64,000 nt of DNA from Pseudomonas serbica (GTDB lineage: Bacteria > Pseudomonadota > Gammaproteobacteria > Pseudomonadales > Pseudomonadaceae). Below the pieces are notes generated by a model. That model did not search any database. It was not told the DNA's origin and saw only the letters and a program-made list of their open reading frames with translations. Below, piece by piece: positions 1-8,659 of the stretch. The DNA lies in NCBI RefSeq assembly GCF_028823535.1, contig NZ_JAQIYM010000002.1, positions 248,001 to 312,000 on the forward strand, read 5' to 3'. The translations under genes and the position numbers were made by a program. The first letter of the stretch is position 1. Every line of letters begins with the position of its first letter.

Positions 1-474
1 AGCCGGGCGAAGAGCCTGGGCATTCCCCTGGACTTCCACGAGAAGCGCGACACGCACATCCACATGCCGGAAGGGGCGACCCCCAAGGACGGCCCTAGCG
101 CTGGCGTGGGCATGTGCACGGCATTGGTCTCGGCATTGACCGGCATCCCTGTGCGTGCGGATGTCGCCATGACGGGTGAAATTACCCTGCGTGGCCAGGT
201 ATTGGCGATTGGTGGCTTGAAGGAAAAACTGCTTGCTGCGCATCGTGGCGGAATCAAGACCGTGATCATTCCTGAAGAGAATGTTCGCGATTTGAAGGAA
301 ATTCCGGACAATATCAAGCAAGATCTTCAGATTAAACCAGTTAAATGGATTGACGAGGTCCTGCAAATTGCGCTGCAATACGCCCCGGAGCCCTTACCGG
401 ATGTGGCTCCGGAGATAGTCGCGAAGGATGAGAAACGTGACGCAGATTCTAAGGAAAGAATTAGCACGCATTAG
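1..474 (+). CDS. lon: Lon protease, C-terminal part (5' end outside window)
   Basis: ATP-dependent cytoplasmic serine protease that degrades misfolded and regulatory proteins. Only the last 157 codons lie in the window, covering the S16 peptidase domain. The catalytic Ser is in the motif KDGPSAG and the partner Lys lies in the segment [10 protein letters not shown], the Ser-Lys dyad of Lon. The reading frame is open from base 1, so the internal Met codon at 64 is not the start. The order lon-hupB-ppiD that follows is standard for Pseudomonas and Enterobacteria, which supports the call and places this end of the window in the core chromosome. Confidence 0.97.
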   Translation, partial: SRAKSLGIPLDFHEKRDTHIHMPEGATPKDGPSAGVGMCTALVSALTGIPVRADVAMTGEITLRGQVLAIGGLKEKLLAAHRGGIKTVIIPEENVRDLKEIPDNIKQDLQIKPVKWIDEVLQIALQYAPEPLPDVAPEIVAKDEKRDADSKERISTH

Positions 475-498
475 TACGTATTTGCCTGGGGGGCTTCC

Positions 499-528
499 TT
501 GACAGCTTTTTAGAGCCCTTGTTATAAA
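499..528 (+). promoter_or_regulatory. Sigma-70-type promoter of hupB
   Basis: TTGACA at 499-504 and TATAAA at 523-528 are separated by 18 bp, in the lon-hupB gap and about 95 bp before the hupB start. This is the best sigma-70 match seen in the core part of the window. Confidence 0.6.
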
Positions 529-623
529 GCGGCTCTTAAGTGTCTGTAGGCCATTCAGCACTCGTTTTTGCTTTCACCAAAAAAACTTAGAATCATACTC
601 AAATAGATATAAGGGGACTTAGA

Positions 624-896
624 GTGAACAAGTCGGAACTGATTGATGCTATCGCTGCATCCGCTGATATCCCGAAAGCTGCTGCTGGCCGTGCGCTGGA
701 CGCTGTAATCGAATCCGTCACTGGCGCTCTCAAGGCCGGCGACTCCGTGGTTCTGGTTGGTTTCGGTACTTTCTCCGTAACTGATCGTCCAGCTCGCATC
801 GGTCGTAACCCACAGACCGGCAAGACGCTGGAAATCGCAGCTGCCAAAAAACCAGGTTTCAAAGCCGGTAAAGCACTGAAAGAAGCTGTCAACTAA
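624..896 (+). CDS. hupB: DNA-binding protein HU-beta
   Basis: Nucleoid-associated histone-like protein of 90 residues, the usual HU length. It bends DNA non-specifically as a dimer. The N-terminal helices begin [10 protein letters not shown], and the DNA-contacting arm carries GFGTFSV followed by [10 protein letters not shown], the HU signature with the Arg-Asn-Pro tip. The start codon is GTG at 624, preceded by AAGGGG at 611-616. A reverse-frame ORF covering the same bases is a shadow. It has its own promoter and sits between lon and ppiD as in other Pseudomonas. Confidence 0.97.
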   Translation: MNKSELIDAIAASADIPKAAAGRALDAVIESVTGALKAGDSVVLVGFGTFSVTDRPARIGRNPQTGKTLEIAAAKKPGFKAGKALKEAVN

Positions 897-949
897 GTTC
901 CATTCAGGTTTTTGCCTATCCGGGTCGGGGTCATGCCTGACCTGGCAGC

Positions 950-1027
950 GGAGCGGTAGTCCAGTCGGCAGTTTGCCGGTCCGAGACGCCGAGGCTCGCA
1001 CAGTCGAGTCATCGGTCCGCTCCGCCA
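950..1027 (+). pseudogene. Degenerate tRNA-Asp-like sequence
   Basis: The 78 bases start GGAGCGGTAGTCCAGTCGG and end CCGCTCC-G-CCA. The 7-bp acceptor stem (950-956 with 1017-1023), the discriminator G and an encoded CCA are all intact, and the 5' part is nearly identical to bacterial tRNA-Asp. The interior has decayed: the base at the position of the universal U33 is C, the apparent anticodon is GAG instead of GTC, the T-arm stem does not pair, and the D-arm region folds instead as CGGCA-GTT-TGCCG. It looks like a tRNA relic between hupB and its terminator. It might instead be a conserved 3' UTR structure. Confidence 0.5.
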
Positions 1028-1035
1028 GTTACGAG

Positions 1036-1062
1036 AAGGCGCATCCTCGGATGCGCCTTTCT
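1036..1062 (+). terminator. Rho-independent terminator after hupB
   Basis: AAGGCGCATCC and GGATGCGCCTT form an 11-bp perfect stem with a 2-base loop, followed by TTCTT. It lies 140 bp past hupB and just after the tRNA-like element. Confidence 0.75.
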
Positions 1063-1128
1063 TCTATCCGGATTCTACCCACGCTCCACGGTTGCCTAAT
1101 TTGAAGTTCAACCGTTTATGGGGGACGC

Positions 1129-3000
1129 ATGCTGCAAAATATCAGGGACAATTCACAAGGCTGGATTGCCAAGACCATTATCGGGGTCATCGTTGCACTG
1201 ATGGCCTTGACCGGTTTCGACGCCATTTTCCAGGCCACGACGAGCAAGAACGAAGCGGCGAAGGTCAATGGTGAAGAAATCAGCCAGAACGAGCTGAGCC
1301 AGGCGGTCGATATGCAACGCCGTCAACTCATGCAACAGCTGGGCAAGGATTTCGATGCCTCCTTGCTCGACGAAAAAATGCTGCGCGAATCGGCCCTCAA
1401 AGGCCTGATCGACCGCAAGCTGCTGCTGCAAGGCGCAGAAAACTCCAAATTCGCTTTCTCCGAAGCGGCGCTGGACCAGGTCATCCTGCAAACACCCGAA
1501 TTCCAGGTGGATGGCAAGTTCAGCCCTGAGCGCTTCGATCAGGTGATTCGTCAACTCGGCTACAGCCGCATGCAGTTCCGCCAGATGCTGGCCCAGGAAA
1601 TGCTGATCGGACAACTGCGCGCCGGTTTGGCGGGTAGCGGTTTCGTCACCGATGCACAGGTCCTGGCTTTTGCCCGTCTGGAAAAACAGACCCGCGATTT
1701 CGCTTCCCTGAACATCAAGGTCGACCCGTCATCCGTGAAGGTGACCGACGAAGAGGTCAAGGCCTATTACGACGAGCACGCCAAGGAATTCATGACGCCG
1801 GACCAGGTGGTCATCGATTACCTGGAGTTGAAGAAGGCTTCCTTCTTTGATCAGGTCAGCGTCAAGGACGAGGACCTGCAAGCGGCGTATCAGAAAGAAA
1901 CCGCGAACCTGGCCGAACAACGCCGGGCTGCGCACATTCTGATCGAAGTGAACGACAAGACCACCGAAGCACAGGCCAAGGCCAAGATCGAAGAGATCCA
2001 GGCCCGCCTGGACAAGGGTGAGAAGTTCGAAGCCATGGCCAAGGAGTTCTCCCAGGACCCGGGTTCGGCGAACAATGGCGGCGACCTGGGCTACGCAGGT
2101 CCTGGCGTCTATGACCCGGCGTTCGAGAAAGCCCTGTATGCATTGGCCCAGGATCAGGTTTCCGAGCCGATTCGCACCGACTTCGGTTTCCACCTGATCA
2201 AGCTGTTGGGCGTGGAAGCGCCTGAAGTGCCGACGTTGGCCAGCCTGAAAGACAAGCTGACCCGCGATTTGAAGGCCCAGCAGGTCGAGCAGCGTTTCGT
2301 CGAAGCGACCAAGCAACTGGAAGACGCTGCGTTCGAAGCGTCCGATCTGGTCCAGCCGGCGCAAGACCTGAATCTGACCGTTCATACTTCCGCGCCATTC
2401 GGCCGTGAAGGGGGCGAAGGCATCGCGGCCAACCGTGCCGTGATCACCGCAGCGTTCAGTCCGGAAGTGCTGGATGAGAGTGCCAACAGCACCGCCATCG
2501 AGCTCGACCCCGATACTGTGGTCGTATTGCGTGCCAAAGAACACCTCAAGCCAGCGCAACTGCCACTGGAAAAGGTCGAAGGCCCGATCCGCCTGCAATT
2601 GGCCAAGGAGCACGCCAGTGCTGCCGCCAAGACCCGCGCTGATGAGCTGATTGCCGGCCTGCGCGATGGCAAGACCCCTCTGGACAAGCCGGTCGACGGT
2701 CAGAGCTGGAAGGTTACCGAAGCCGCGACCCGCGCTCAGGAAGGCATAGACCCGACTGTGCTGCAGGCGCTGTTCCGCATGCCCAAGCCTGCGGCCAAGG
2801 ACAAGCCGACTTTCAGCAGCGTCACCTTGCCTGATGGCAGCCTGATGATCGTGCGCCTGAACGGCGTGAACGAGGCCGCAACGCCGACCGAAGAAGAGAA
2901 GGCTCAATACCGTCGCTTCCTCGCTTCGCGCGTTGGCCAGCAAGACTTCGCGGCTTACCGCAAGCAGCTGGAAAGCCAGGCCGAGATCAAGCGATTCTGA
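1129..3000 (+). CDS. ppiD: Peptidyl-prolyl cis-trans isomerase D (periplasmic chaperone)
   Basis: Inner-membrane-anchored periplasmic foldase of 623 residues that assists newly exported outer-membrane proteins. A short cytoplasmic N-terminus is followed by one membrane segment at about residues 12-34 (WIAKTIIGVIVALMALTGF), then a SurA-like chaperone region and one parvulin PpiC domain at about 265-364, recognisable from AAHILIEV through GGDLGY to FGFHLIKL. Length and order match the family. It lies downstream of hupB as in most gamma-proteobacteria and ends just before a strong terminator. Confidence 0.95.
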   Translation: MLQNIRDNSQGWIAKTIIGVIVALMALTGFDAIFQATTSKNEAAKVNGEEISQNELSQAVDMQRRQLMQQLGKDFDASLLDEKMLRESALKGLIDRKLLLQGAENSKFAFSEAALDQVILQTPEFQVDGKFSPERFDQVIRQLGYSRMQFRQMLAQEMLIGQLRAGLAGSGFVTDAQVLAFARLEKQTRDFASLNIKVDPSSVKVTDEEVKAYYDEHAKEFMTPDQVVIDYLELKKASFFDQVSVKDEDLQAAYQKETANLAEQRRAAHILIEVNDKTTEAQAKAKIEEIQARLDKGEKFEAMAKEFSQDPGSANNGGDLGYAGPGVYDPAFEKALYALAQDQVSEPIRTDFGFHLIKLLGVEAPEVPTLASLKDKLTRDLKAQQVEQRFVEATKQLEDAAFEASDLVQPAQDLNLTVHTSAPFGREGGEGIAANRAVITAAFSPEVLDESANSTAIELDPDTVVVLRAKEHLKPAQLPLEKVEGPIRLQLAKEHASAAAKTRADELIAGLRDGKTPLDKPVDGQSWKVTEAATRAQEGIDPTVLQALFRMPKPAAKDKPTFSSVTLPDGSLMIVRLNGVNEAATPTEEEKAQYRRFLASRVGQQDFAAYRKQLESQAEIKRF

Positions 3001-3032
3001 ACCCTGTCCGTGTTTTCTGCGTGAAATGAAGA

Positions 3033-3060
3033 CCCCGGCCGCAAGGCCGGGGTTTTTTTT
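3033..3060 (+). terminator. Rho-independent terminator after ppiD
   Basis: CCCCGGCC-GCAA-GGCCGGGG forms an 8-bp stem with a tetraloop and is followed by a run of eight T. Confidence 0.92.
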
Positions 3061-3201
3061 CGTCTTCATTGCGAAATGGCGGCAATTTTCTCCCGACCAT
3101 CGGGTCAACACCCCTGTAACTGTTTTAAGACACAATCGGTACGCCGCTAAGCATCGATCTGTTGCACAATACGCCCCGAACCGTTTCTCTCAGGATGTTC
3201 A

Positions 3202-4041
3202 ATGTTTAAATCTATTCCCATGCGGGTTGTCGGGCTGGCCTTGGTGCTGGCCACTGCTGCCGGTTGTTCGTCGAAGAAAGCCGCCATCTACGAGCATGAG
3301 AACTTCGATGATTCCGGAACGTTTTCCCGCAACTATCCGGTGACCGATTCGGCTTCCTGTGAAGCGGCTCGTCGAGCCTTGCTGAGCCAGGGCTATATCA
3401 TCACCAGCAGCGATCCGAAGTTGGTCAGTGGGCACAAGAGCTTCCAGCAGACCGGCGAAAACCACATGGAAATCAGTTTCAGCGTGGTCTGCACCGAAGA
3501 CGGCACTACGGCGCACCATGCCACCGTGTTCGCCAACGCCCTGCAGGACAAGTACGCGCTGAAGAAAACCAACAACTCGGCCAGTCTCGGTGTTGGCGTG
3601 CTGGGCTCGGTATCGATGCCGATCGGCTCCTCGGACGACTCGATGGTCAAGGTCGCGAGCGAAACCGTTACATCGGCCAAGTTCTACGAGCGTTTCTTCG
3701 CCCTGGTCGAACTATTCCTGCCCAAGGAAGTGAAAGCCGCGGCGCACATCCCCGACAAGCCGAAAACCGACCTGGGGGTGCCCGAGCCCAAGGCGGCGCC
3801 GGCACCGTTGACCCCGGAATCGTCGGCAGAGCCTGCCCCTGCACCAGAGGCAGCCAAGGCGGCCGAGGTTGCTCCAGCCGCTTCCGAGCCAGTGGCTCCG
3901 CCGCCTGAGGCCGCACCGATTAGCTCGACCCCAAGCACTGAGCCAGCGCCTTCCGCAGAAACGATCACGCCCCCGGCCAACCCGAGCGACATGGCGCCAC
4001 CTTCGGAACCGATCCCGGCGATGCCCATCTCAGGCCAGTGA
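3202..4041 (+). CDS. DUF2242 lipoprotein with Pro/Ala-rich tail
   Basis: Predicted lipoprotein of 279 residues. A signal peptide ends in ATAAGC with the lipid Cys at 22; the -3 position is Ala rather than the common Leu, but the hydrophobic stretch is clear. The folded part (about 23-175) resembles the DUF2242 family, whose function is unknown to me. From about residue 190 to the end the sequence is low complexity, dominated by Pro, Ala, Glu and Ser, and probably forms an unstructured linker in the periplasm. It has its own upstream region after the ppiD terminator and looks like a single-gene unit. Confidence 0.75.
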   Translation: MFKSIPMRVVGLALVLATAAGCSSKKAAIYEHENFDDSGTFSRNYPVTDSASCEAARRALLSQGYIITSSDPKLVSGHKSFQQTGENHMEISFSVVCTEDGTTAHHATVFANALQDKYALKKTNNSASLGVGVLGSVSMPIGSSDDSMVKVASETVTSAKFYERFFALVELFLPKEVKAAAHIPDKPKTDLGVPEPKAAPAPLTPESSAEPAPAPEAAKAAEVAPAASEPVAPPPEAAPISSTPSTEPAPSAETITPPANPSDMAPPSEPIPAMPISGQ

Positions 4042-4293
4042 TGGCGCCACGGGGCCAGGCGATATCGCACCGGCCCCGTCACCGCGGAAAAACTTGATCC
4101 GCGTCAACCAGACCGCCGTCCTGCGGTCTGCAGCAAAAAAATCCTGTGATAAATTCCTTTCTGCCTGCTACGTTTTATCTGTAGGCGACGAACTGTCGTG
4201 TCCGCGTCATTTTTCTTTCACGCGGGCACTTTAGGCTCAAGGCGCTGGTCATTTATTCAGACGTTTTTTCAATGAGCTGTGGGGGATTCGAAA

Positions 4294-4380
4294 ATGGACG
4301 ATTATCAAGAAGAACTGCTCGAGTATCAGGCGTTTGAACTGGACCCACTGGAACCGGCCGAAGACGCGACCGAGCTTTAG
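4294..4380 (+). CDS. Small acidic protein, 28 residues
   Basis: A short ORF begins ATG at 4294 with GGGGGA at 4281-4286 as a plausible ribosome site, and encodes a strongly acidic 28-residue peptide (MDDYQEELLEYQ...ATEL). It lies alone in the gap between the DUF2242 gene and the convergent AraC gene. The 250 bases before it (4042-4293) show no other gene, only a GC-rich inverted repeat (ACGGGGCC/GGCCCCGT near 4048-4079) without a T-run. The support is the good SD spacing and the coherent acidic composition. No function can be given. Confidence 0.45.
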   Translation: MDDYQEELLEYQAFELDPLEPAEDATEL

Positions 4381-4388
4381 CTTGCAGC

Positions 4389-5444
4389 TTAAAATTTGCT
4401 GCTTATGGCTGCCTCTCTGCGACTCCGGCGAAACTCGCCGGGTGTCTGCCCGGTCCAGCGCTTGAAGGCCCGTTGAAAGGCTTCGGCTGAGGCAAAGCCC
4501 AACAGATAGGCGATTTCTCCAAACACCAGTTCCGTATCGCGAATGTAGGTCATGGCCAGATCGCGACGGGTGTCGTTGAGGATCGCGCGAAATTGCGTGC
4601 CTTCCTCGGCGAGCTTGCGGCGCAAGGTCCACACGGGCAGCTTCAGGCGTGCCGCCACTTCTTCCAGGTCGGGTTCCCGGCCACCACTGAGCAACGGCCC
4701 CAGCAACCGGGTGATGCGTTCACCCAGGCTGCGGGTGCGTGTCAGTTGCTCCAGCTCCCGCTCACACAACTTCAACAAGTGGCGCCAGGTGCTGGGGCAA
4801 TGCTCTGGGTTGCGCTGGGCAAGGCTGGTCAGGCTCAGGCGCAATTGATTGTGTTCGGCGCCAAATTGTATCGGGCAGTCGCCGAGCACGGCGTAGGCTG
4901 CGCGGTAACCGGGATCTTCGAACTCGATGTCGATGCGTTCGGCGCGCAACGGGGCGGGGCTGAGACTGGACAATTGGTGCAACCAGCCGCCGATGATCGA
5001 ATCCACCACGAAACGGTTGTAACCGTTGTAGGGGCTGATGGAGTAGAAGCGCAGCCAGGCACCCTGAGCATCCTCGTGGAAACTCGATTGACCGCGATAG
5101 TTGGAGCCATACAAGGCTTCGAATCGAATCAGGCAGCGCGCTGCCTCCCGCACCGTCGGTGCCTGGGCGGCAGTGACGCCGGCCAGGCCGGCCTGACTCA
5201 GGCGGCTGAGCTGGCCCATCTGTAGCCCGAGCGCCGGGTTGCCGGTCAACTGGATGGCTGCGTGGCCCAGGCGCATGTAGCGCGGGATGGAGAGACGAGC
5301 ACCGGCTTCACCCAGTCGGGCGGCGTCAAGGCCGTATTGCTCGAGCAGTGGCAACGGGTCTGAGCCGTGGCTACGCACGGCGTCGGCCAGGCTGTGAACG
5401 AAGCCCACCGACAGATCTCCCAGGCGCATGGGCGTGGGTTTCAT
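4389..5444 (-). CDS. AraC-family transcriptional regulator
   Basis: Cytoplasmic DNA-binding regulator of 351 residues. The N-terminal half (about 20-210) matches the arabinose-binding-like domain of OruR/GbuR-type regulators. The C-terminal 100 residues hold the double HTH, recognisable from VWTLRRKLAEEGTQF and the conserved second helix with IAYLLGFASAEAFQRAFKRWTG. Its start is 4 bp from the stop of the upstream nitrilase-fold gene, so the two are probably co-transcribed leftward. Target genes cannot be read from the sequence; the neighbours suggest local control. Confidence 0.9.
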   Translation of the reverse strand: MKPTPMRLGDLSVGFVHSLADAVRSHGSDPLPLLEQYGLDAARLGEAGARLSIPRYMRLGHAAIQLTGNPALGLQMGQLSRLSQAGLAGVTAAQAPTVREAARCLIRFEALYGSNYRGQSSFHEDAQGAWLRFYSISPYNGYNRFVVDSIIGGWLHQLSSLSPAPLRAERIDIEFEDPGYRAAYAVLGDCPIQFGAEHNQLRLSLTSLAQRNPEHCPSTWRHLLKLCERELEQLTRTRSLGERITRLLGPLLSGGREPDLEEVAARLKLPVWTLRRKLAEEGTQFRAILNDTRRDLAMTYIRDTELVFGEIAYLLGFASAEAFQRAFKRWTGQTPGEFRRSRREAAISSKF

Positions 5445-5447
5445 GGC

Positions 5448-6578
5448 CTACAGCCAAAGGTTCAGCAGGCGCGCACCGCGGGCCTTGCCATCGACGAAAT
5501 GCTGACCGTTGCTGCTGAGAAAGCTCTGCCCGGCGCTGCCCTGATCCCAGAACTGTCCGCGCAGGAATACGCTCATGCCGGCGATGGCCCGGCTGGCGGG
5601 AACTTGGGTGCTCAGGTTCAGCCGCTGCCAAGCCTGGCCTTCGCTGACTTCCCCGGCCTTGAGGCTGGCGGAGCGGGGTATCGACGAGTCCTTGTAACCA
5701 CGCCACGGCTGGTCCCAGGTACCGCGGCCGGCAACAAACGCCGGAACGGCGACCAGCTGGACCTGTTGGGTATCGAGTTTGCGGTAGTTGTCCGGGTACC
5801 AACTGTCACTGCCGATCAGCACGCCCAGGCGCCCGGCCGGGGTGTCGACGACGTTGAGGGTGTGCTCGCCGTTGGCCTTGATCGCCTCCTGCTGTTCAAA
5901 CACTGGATACATCTGGCGCTGGGGCTGGCCGATGGGCAGGCCATCGCGGCCGAACACCACGCTGCTGTTGAACAGCGGGCCACGGCCGATTTTCAGCGTG
6001 CCGTCGATGACGCTGGGTTCAGGCAGCACGATGGTGCCCGCCACCAGGGTGACATGGAATTCCTTGGCCAGCCCCCCGAACAACGCCTGGTAATCCTTGG
6101 CCATGGCCTTGGCTTTCATGCGCAGGTGCGCGTCGTCGACACGGCTCTCGCCCTCGGCGCCAATCAGCGCGCGGACGAACTTCAGGGGGTTGCTCACGGC
6201 CAGCCAGTTCATGGCTTCCTTGAAAGTGGTGGCCTGGTACAACTCGTCCTTTTCGCCGCTGACCATCAACCAGGTGCCCACATGCTCCGGCAAGACGACG
6301 ATGGTTTTTTCATTCAGCAGCCCTTGGTCCCGGGCTTTCTGCAGGTAGGCGGCGAGCTTGCGGTGCAAGCGCCCGGGGCTTTGGTAGTCGGTGGGGAACA
6401 GCTCGGGCTGGATACCCAGCAAATTGCCGCGGTCCGCGGGCGTGCCCTGGTCGACGGCGACATCAATCCGCAGATCGGAAAGGTAAAGCCCCGTCGGGCG
6501 ATCCGCGGCCCACATTGCGTAGGTCGTAAGGGCGGCGATCAGCGCCATGGAGAACGTCAGGTACAAAAGTTTGCGCAT
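5448..6578 (-). CDS. Nitrilase-fold (carbon-nitrogen hydrolase) protein with altered active site
   Basis: Protein of 376 residues with an N-terminal membrane/signal segment (LLYLTFSMALIAALTTYAMWA), so probably periplasmic or membrane anchored. The remainder resembles the carbon-nitrogen hydrolase superfamily: the first catalytic Glu is present (VVLPEHVG, Glu98) and a GVLIGSDSWYP segment occupies the place of the nucleophile elbow. There the family Cys is replaced; the aligned position is Gly256. The Lys motif region (PQRQMYPVFEQ) has no Lys. It may therefore be a non-hydrolytic relative or use other chemistry. It lies directly upstream of the AraC gene. Confidence 0.65.
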   Translation of the reverse strand: MRKLLYLTFSMALIAALTTYAMWAADRPTGLYLSDLRIDVAVDQGTPADRGNLLGIQPELFPTDYQSPGRLHRKLAAYLQKARDQGLLNEKTIVVLPEHVGTWLMVSGEKDELYQATTFKEAMNWLAVSNPLKFVRALIGAEGESRVDDAHLRMKAKAMAKDYQALFGGLAKEFHVTLVAGTIVLPEPSVIDGTLKIGRGPLFNSSVVFGRDGLPIGQPQRQMYPVFEQQEAIKANGEHTLNVVDTPAGRLGVLIGSDSWYPDNYRKLDTQQVQLVAVPAFVAGRGTWDQPWRGYKDSSIPRSASLKAGEVSEGQAWQRLNLSTQVPASRAIAGMSVFLRGQFWDQGSAGQSFLSSNGQHFVDGKARGARLLNLWL

Positions 6579-6623
6579 GGGGGAACAGTCAGTAGCCCTC
6601 TACAGGCTTGTCATCGGTTTGCG

Positions 6624-7301
6624 TCAAGGATAAAGCGAATCAGGCGGTGGGTGGGGAAAATTGACAGCGCGCTGCGTAATTGGCCGCGTCGCAGGTGCCT
6701 TGGCCTGCAGGTGGTTGGCGATAATGCATGTCACGATGTCTGTCAGTGTTTCTGTCAGCTGTGATGCGCTGGTCTGGAGGCTGTACCACTGTGACTGGCC
6801 AAACAGCATGGCAATGACCGCACTGGTGGTCGGGCACATGTCGCCACTGAGGGCGCCTTTCTCGCCGTAGCGGTCAGTAATGATGGCGTTCAAAAGCGCG
6901 GCGTAGCGATTTTTCAGCTGGACAACCTGCTGCTTCTGTTCTTCGTTCAGATTGGTGAATTCACGGGTGACCAGGGTCAGTTTGTATTTTTCATCGGCGT
7001 TGAAAGCGACGAAGGCCTGGATGAACAGGCGAAGACGTCCGCGTGGGTTGCGTGCGCCTTTCAATCGTCGCTGCGTGTCCAGCAGCAGGTCCGACAAGGC
7101 CGACTCGATGAGCTCGAACAGCAGGGCCTGCTTGTTTTCGATGTGGTGATAGAGCGATCCGGCATGCAGTCCCAGGTAGCTCGCCAGGTCTCGCAAGCCG
7201 ATGGCCTGGTAGCCATGCGTGGCGAAGAGTTCGAGCGCCGCGTCGAGCAGGCGATCGCGGGCGCTGTGTACTGGATTGGCTGATGCGCTGTTGCTTGGCA
7301 T
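6624..7301 (-). CDS. TetR-family transcriptional regulator
   Basis: Repressor-type protein of 225 residues. The N-terminal HTH runs from about residue 14 to 60: RDRLLDAALELFATHGY, IGLRDLASYLGLHAGSLYHHIENKQALL. The C-terminal ligand domain is not assignable. I chose the ATG at 7301 (MPSNSASANP) over the ORF start at 7400, because the longer form adds low-quality sequence overlapping the MFS gene. It lies 30 bp downstream of the MFS stop, in the same direction, so the leftward unit is flavin reductase - MFS - TetR. It is one candidate reader of the repeated 17-bp dyad in the island. Confidence 0.88.
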   Translation of the reverse strand: MPSNSASANPVHSARDRLLDAALELFATHGYQAIGLRDLASYLGLHAGSLYHHIENKQALLFELIESALSDLLLDTQRRLKGARNPRGRLRLFIQAFVAFNADEKYKLTLVTREFTNLNEEQKQQVVQLKNRYAALLNAIITDRYGEKGALSGDMCPTTSAVIAMLFGQSQWYSLQTSASQLTETLTDIVTCIIANHLQAKAPATRPITQRAVNFPHPPPDSLYP

Positions 7302-7330
7302 GGGAGGTCCCGTCGACTGGAAAAATAGAT

Positions 7331-8659
7331 CTATCCCGCGTGGCGATAATCTGTCCTGCGCGCATGGTGCGCCGTGCGCATCAGCAGCAGCACCGCGCAA
7401 ATCACCGGCAGATTCACCAGCAGCAATGCATAGCGCAATGACTCCTGGCCAAACAGCGGTAGCAACATGTCACTGCACAAGCCGGTCAACAATGGGCCGA
7501 CGCCAATCCCGAGCAGCGTGCTGACGATAGTTTGCAGCGCCATGGCGGTACCGCGTCTTCCCGCAGGCACCAGTTGCGTGACGAGGTTGTAGGAGGGCGC
7601 GACCCACCATACGGCGAAGAAGGAATAGAGCGCACACCAGAGCATGGCGCTCGGGATCGGCACATCGCCCAGTCGCATCAGCAGGGCGTCGGACCACAGC
7701 AGGTAGGGGACCAGCGCGCAAGTCGCCGCCAGGTGTCCGACGATGGGAATGGACACCTGCCAATGCGGATTGCGGCGGCACAGGCGATCACTCAACCAGC
7801 CACTGAACAGGCCACCGATCCCGGCCGAGGTCCCGCAGATCACCCCCGCCAGCAAGCCGGCGTGTTGCAGTGACAAGCCGTGGGAGCGCACCAGGAAACT
7901 GGTGTTCCACATGGCAATGGCATAGGAGCTGAGCGTGGTCAGGCCGCCCGCGAGGATCAGGCACCGGTAGGCCGGCAGCGCCCAGAGCTTGCGGGCTTCG
8001 GCGCCCATGCCAAGCAGCGCAGGCGGTGTGTGGGAGTGGGGCGTGAGGTCCCAGCGTCCGCGTTGCGGCTCGCGCACGAAAAAGGCCAGCAGGGTGCAAA
8101 ACACCAGGGCCGGCAAACCCAGCGCGATGAACGCACTGCGCCAGCCATACTGCTCGACCACCCAGGCGCCGATACTCAAGCCGATGATTGAGGAAAAGGT
8201 CGGCGCCGCGGTAAAACAACTGATGGCGAATGAGCGTCGTTGGGGTGGATACAGGTCAGCGATCAGCGACAGCGAGGCCGAAGTGGTCGGTGATTCGCTG
8301 ATGGCCACCAGCATTCGTGCAATGGCCAGCGCCAGGAAACTGCCCGCCAGCCCGCACGCCATGGTGGCCACGGCCCAGAGCAGGCAGGACATCGCCAGCA
8401 GGCGGATACGCGGCATGCGATCCACCAGTCGCCCGGCGGGCAGGCCCATGAGGGCATAGACGGCCGCGAACGCCAGGCCCGAGATCAAGCCGATGGCCGT
8501 GTCGCTGACACCGAATTCGGCCTTGATCGGTTCGACCATGACCGCGAGTATCTGGCGCCCGACGAAGTTATCGGCAAACACCATGGCCAGCAGCAATAGC
8601 AGGCCATGGCTGCCCCAGCCGACCGTGGCCGCCGGCAACGCACCCGCGCGAGCGGTCAT
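7331..8659 (-). CDS. MFS transporter, spinster-like
   Basis: Inner-membrane secondary transporter of 442 residues with about 12 hydrophobic segments. The N-terminal part has FADNFVGRQILAVMVEPIKAEFGVSDTAIGLISGLAFAAVYALMGLPAGRL, the pattern of the spinster-like MFS group. The start at 8659 overlaps the flavin reductase stop by 4 bp (ATGA), so the two are translationally coupled; the longer ORF to 9103 is only open frame over that gene. The substrate is not readable; by context it may import a steroid-like acid. A second transporter of the same type lies at 44533-45861. Confidence 0.88.
   Translation of the reverse strand: MTARAGALPAATVGWGSHGLLLLLAMVFADNFVGRQILAVMVEPIKAEFGVSDTAIGLISGLAFAAVYALMGLPAGRLVDRMPRIRLLAMSCLLWAVATMACGLAGSFLALAIARMLVAISESPTTSASLSLIADLYPPQRRSFAISCFTAAPTFSSIIGLSIGAWVVEQYGWRSAFIALGLPALVFCTLLAFFVREPQRGRWDLTPHSHTPPALLGMGAEARKLWALPAYRCLILAGGLTTLSSYAIAMWNTSFLVRSHGLSLQHAGLLAGVICGTSAGIGGLFSGWLSDRLCRRNPHWQVSIPIVGHLAATCALVPYLLWSDALLMRLGDVPIPSAMLWCALYSFFAVWWVAPSYNLVTQLVPAGRRGTAMALQTIVSTLLGIGVGPLLTGLCSDMLLPLFGQESLRYALLLVNLPVICAVLLLMRTAHHARRTDYRHAG

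Noticed and set aside
950..1027. A functional tRNA gene
   Set aside because: The T-arm and D-arm do not pair, U33 is missing and the anticodon does not match the body of the tRNA.
6579..6623. A further regulon motif copy before the nitrilase-fold gene (CATCGGTTTGCGTCAAG)
   Set aside because: Only part of the pattern fits (no GGACGATG core), so it was not counted.
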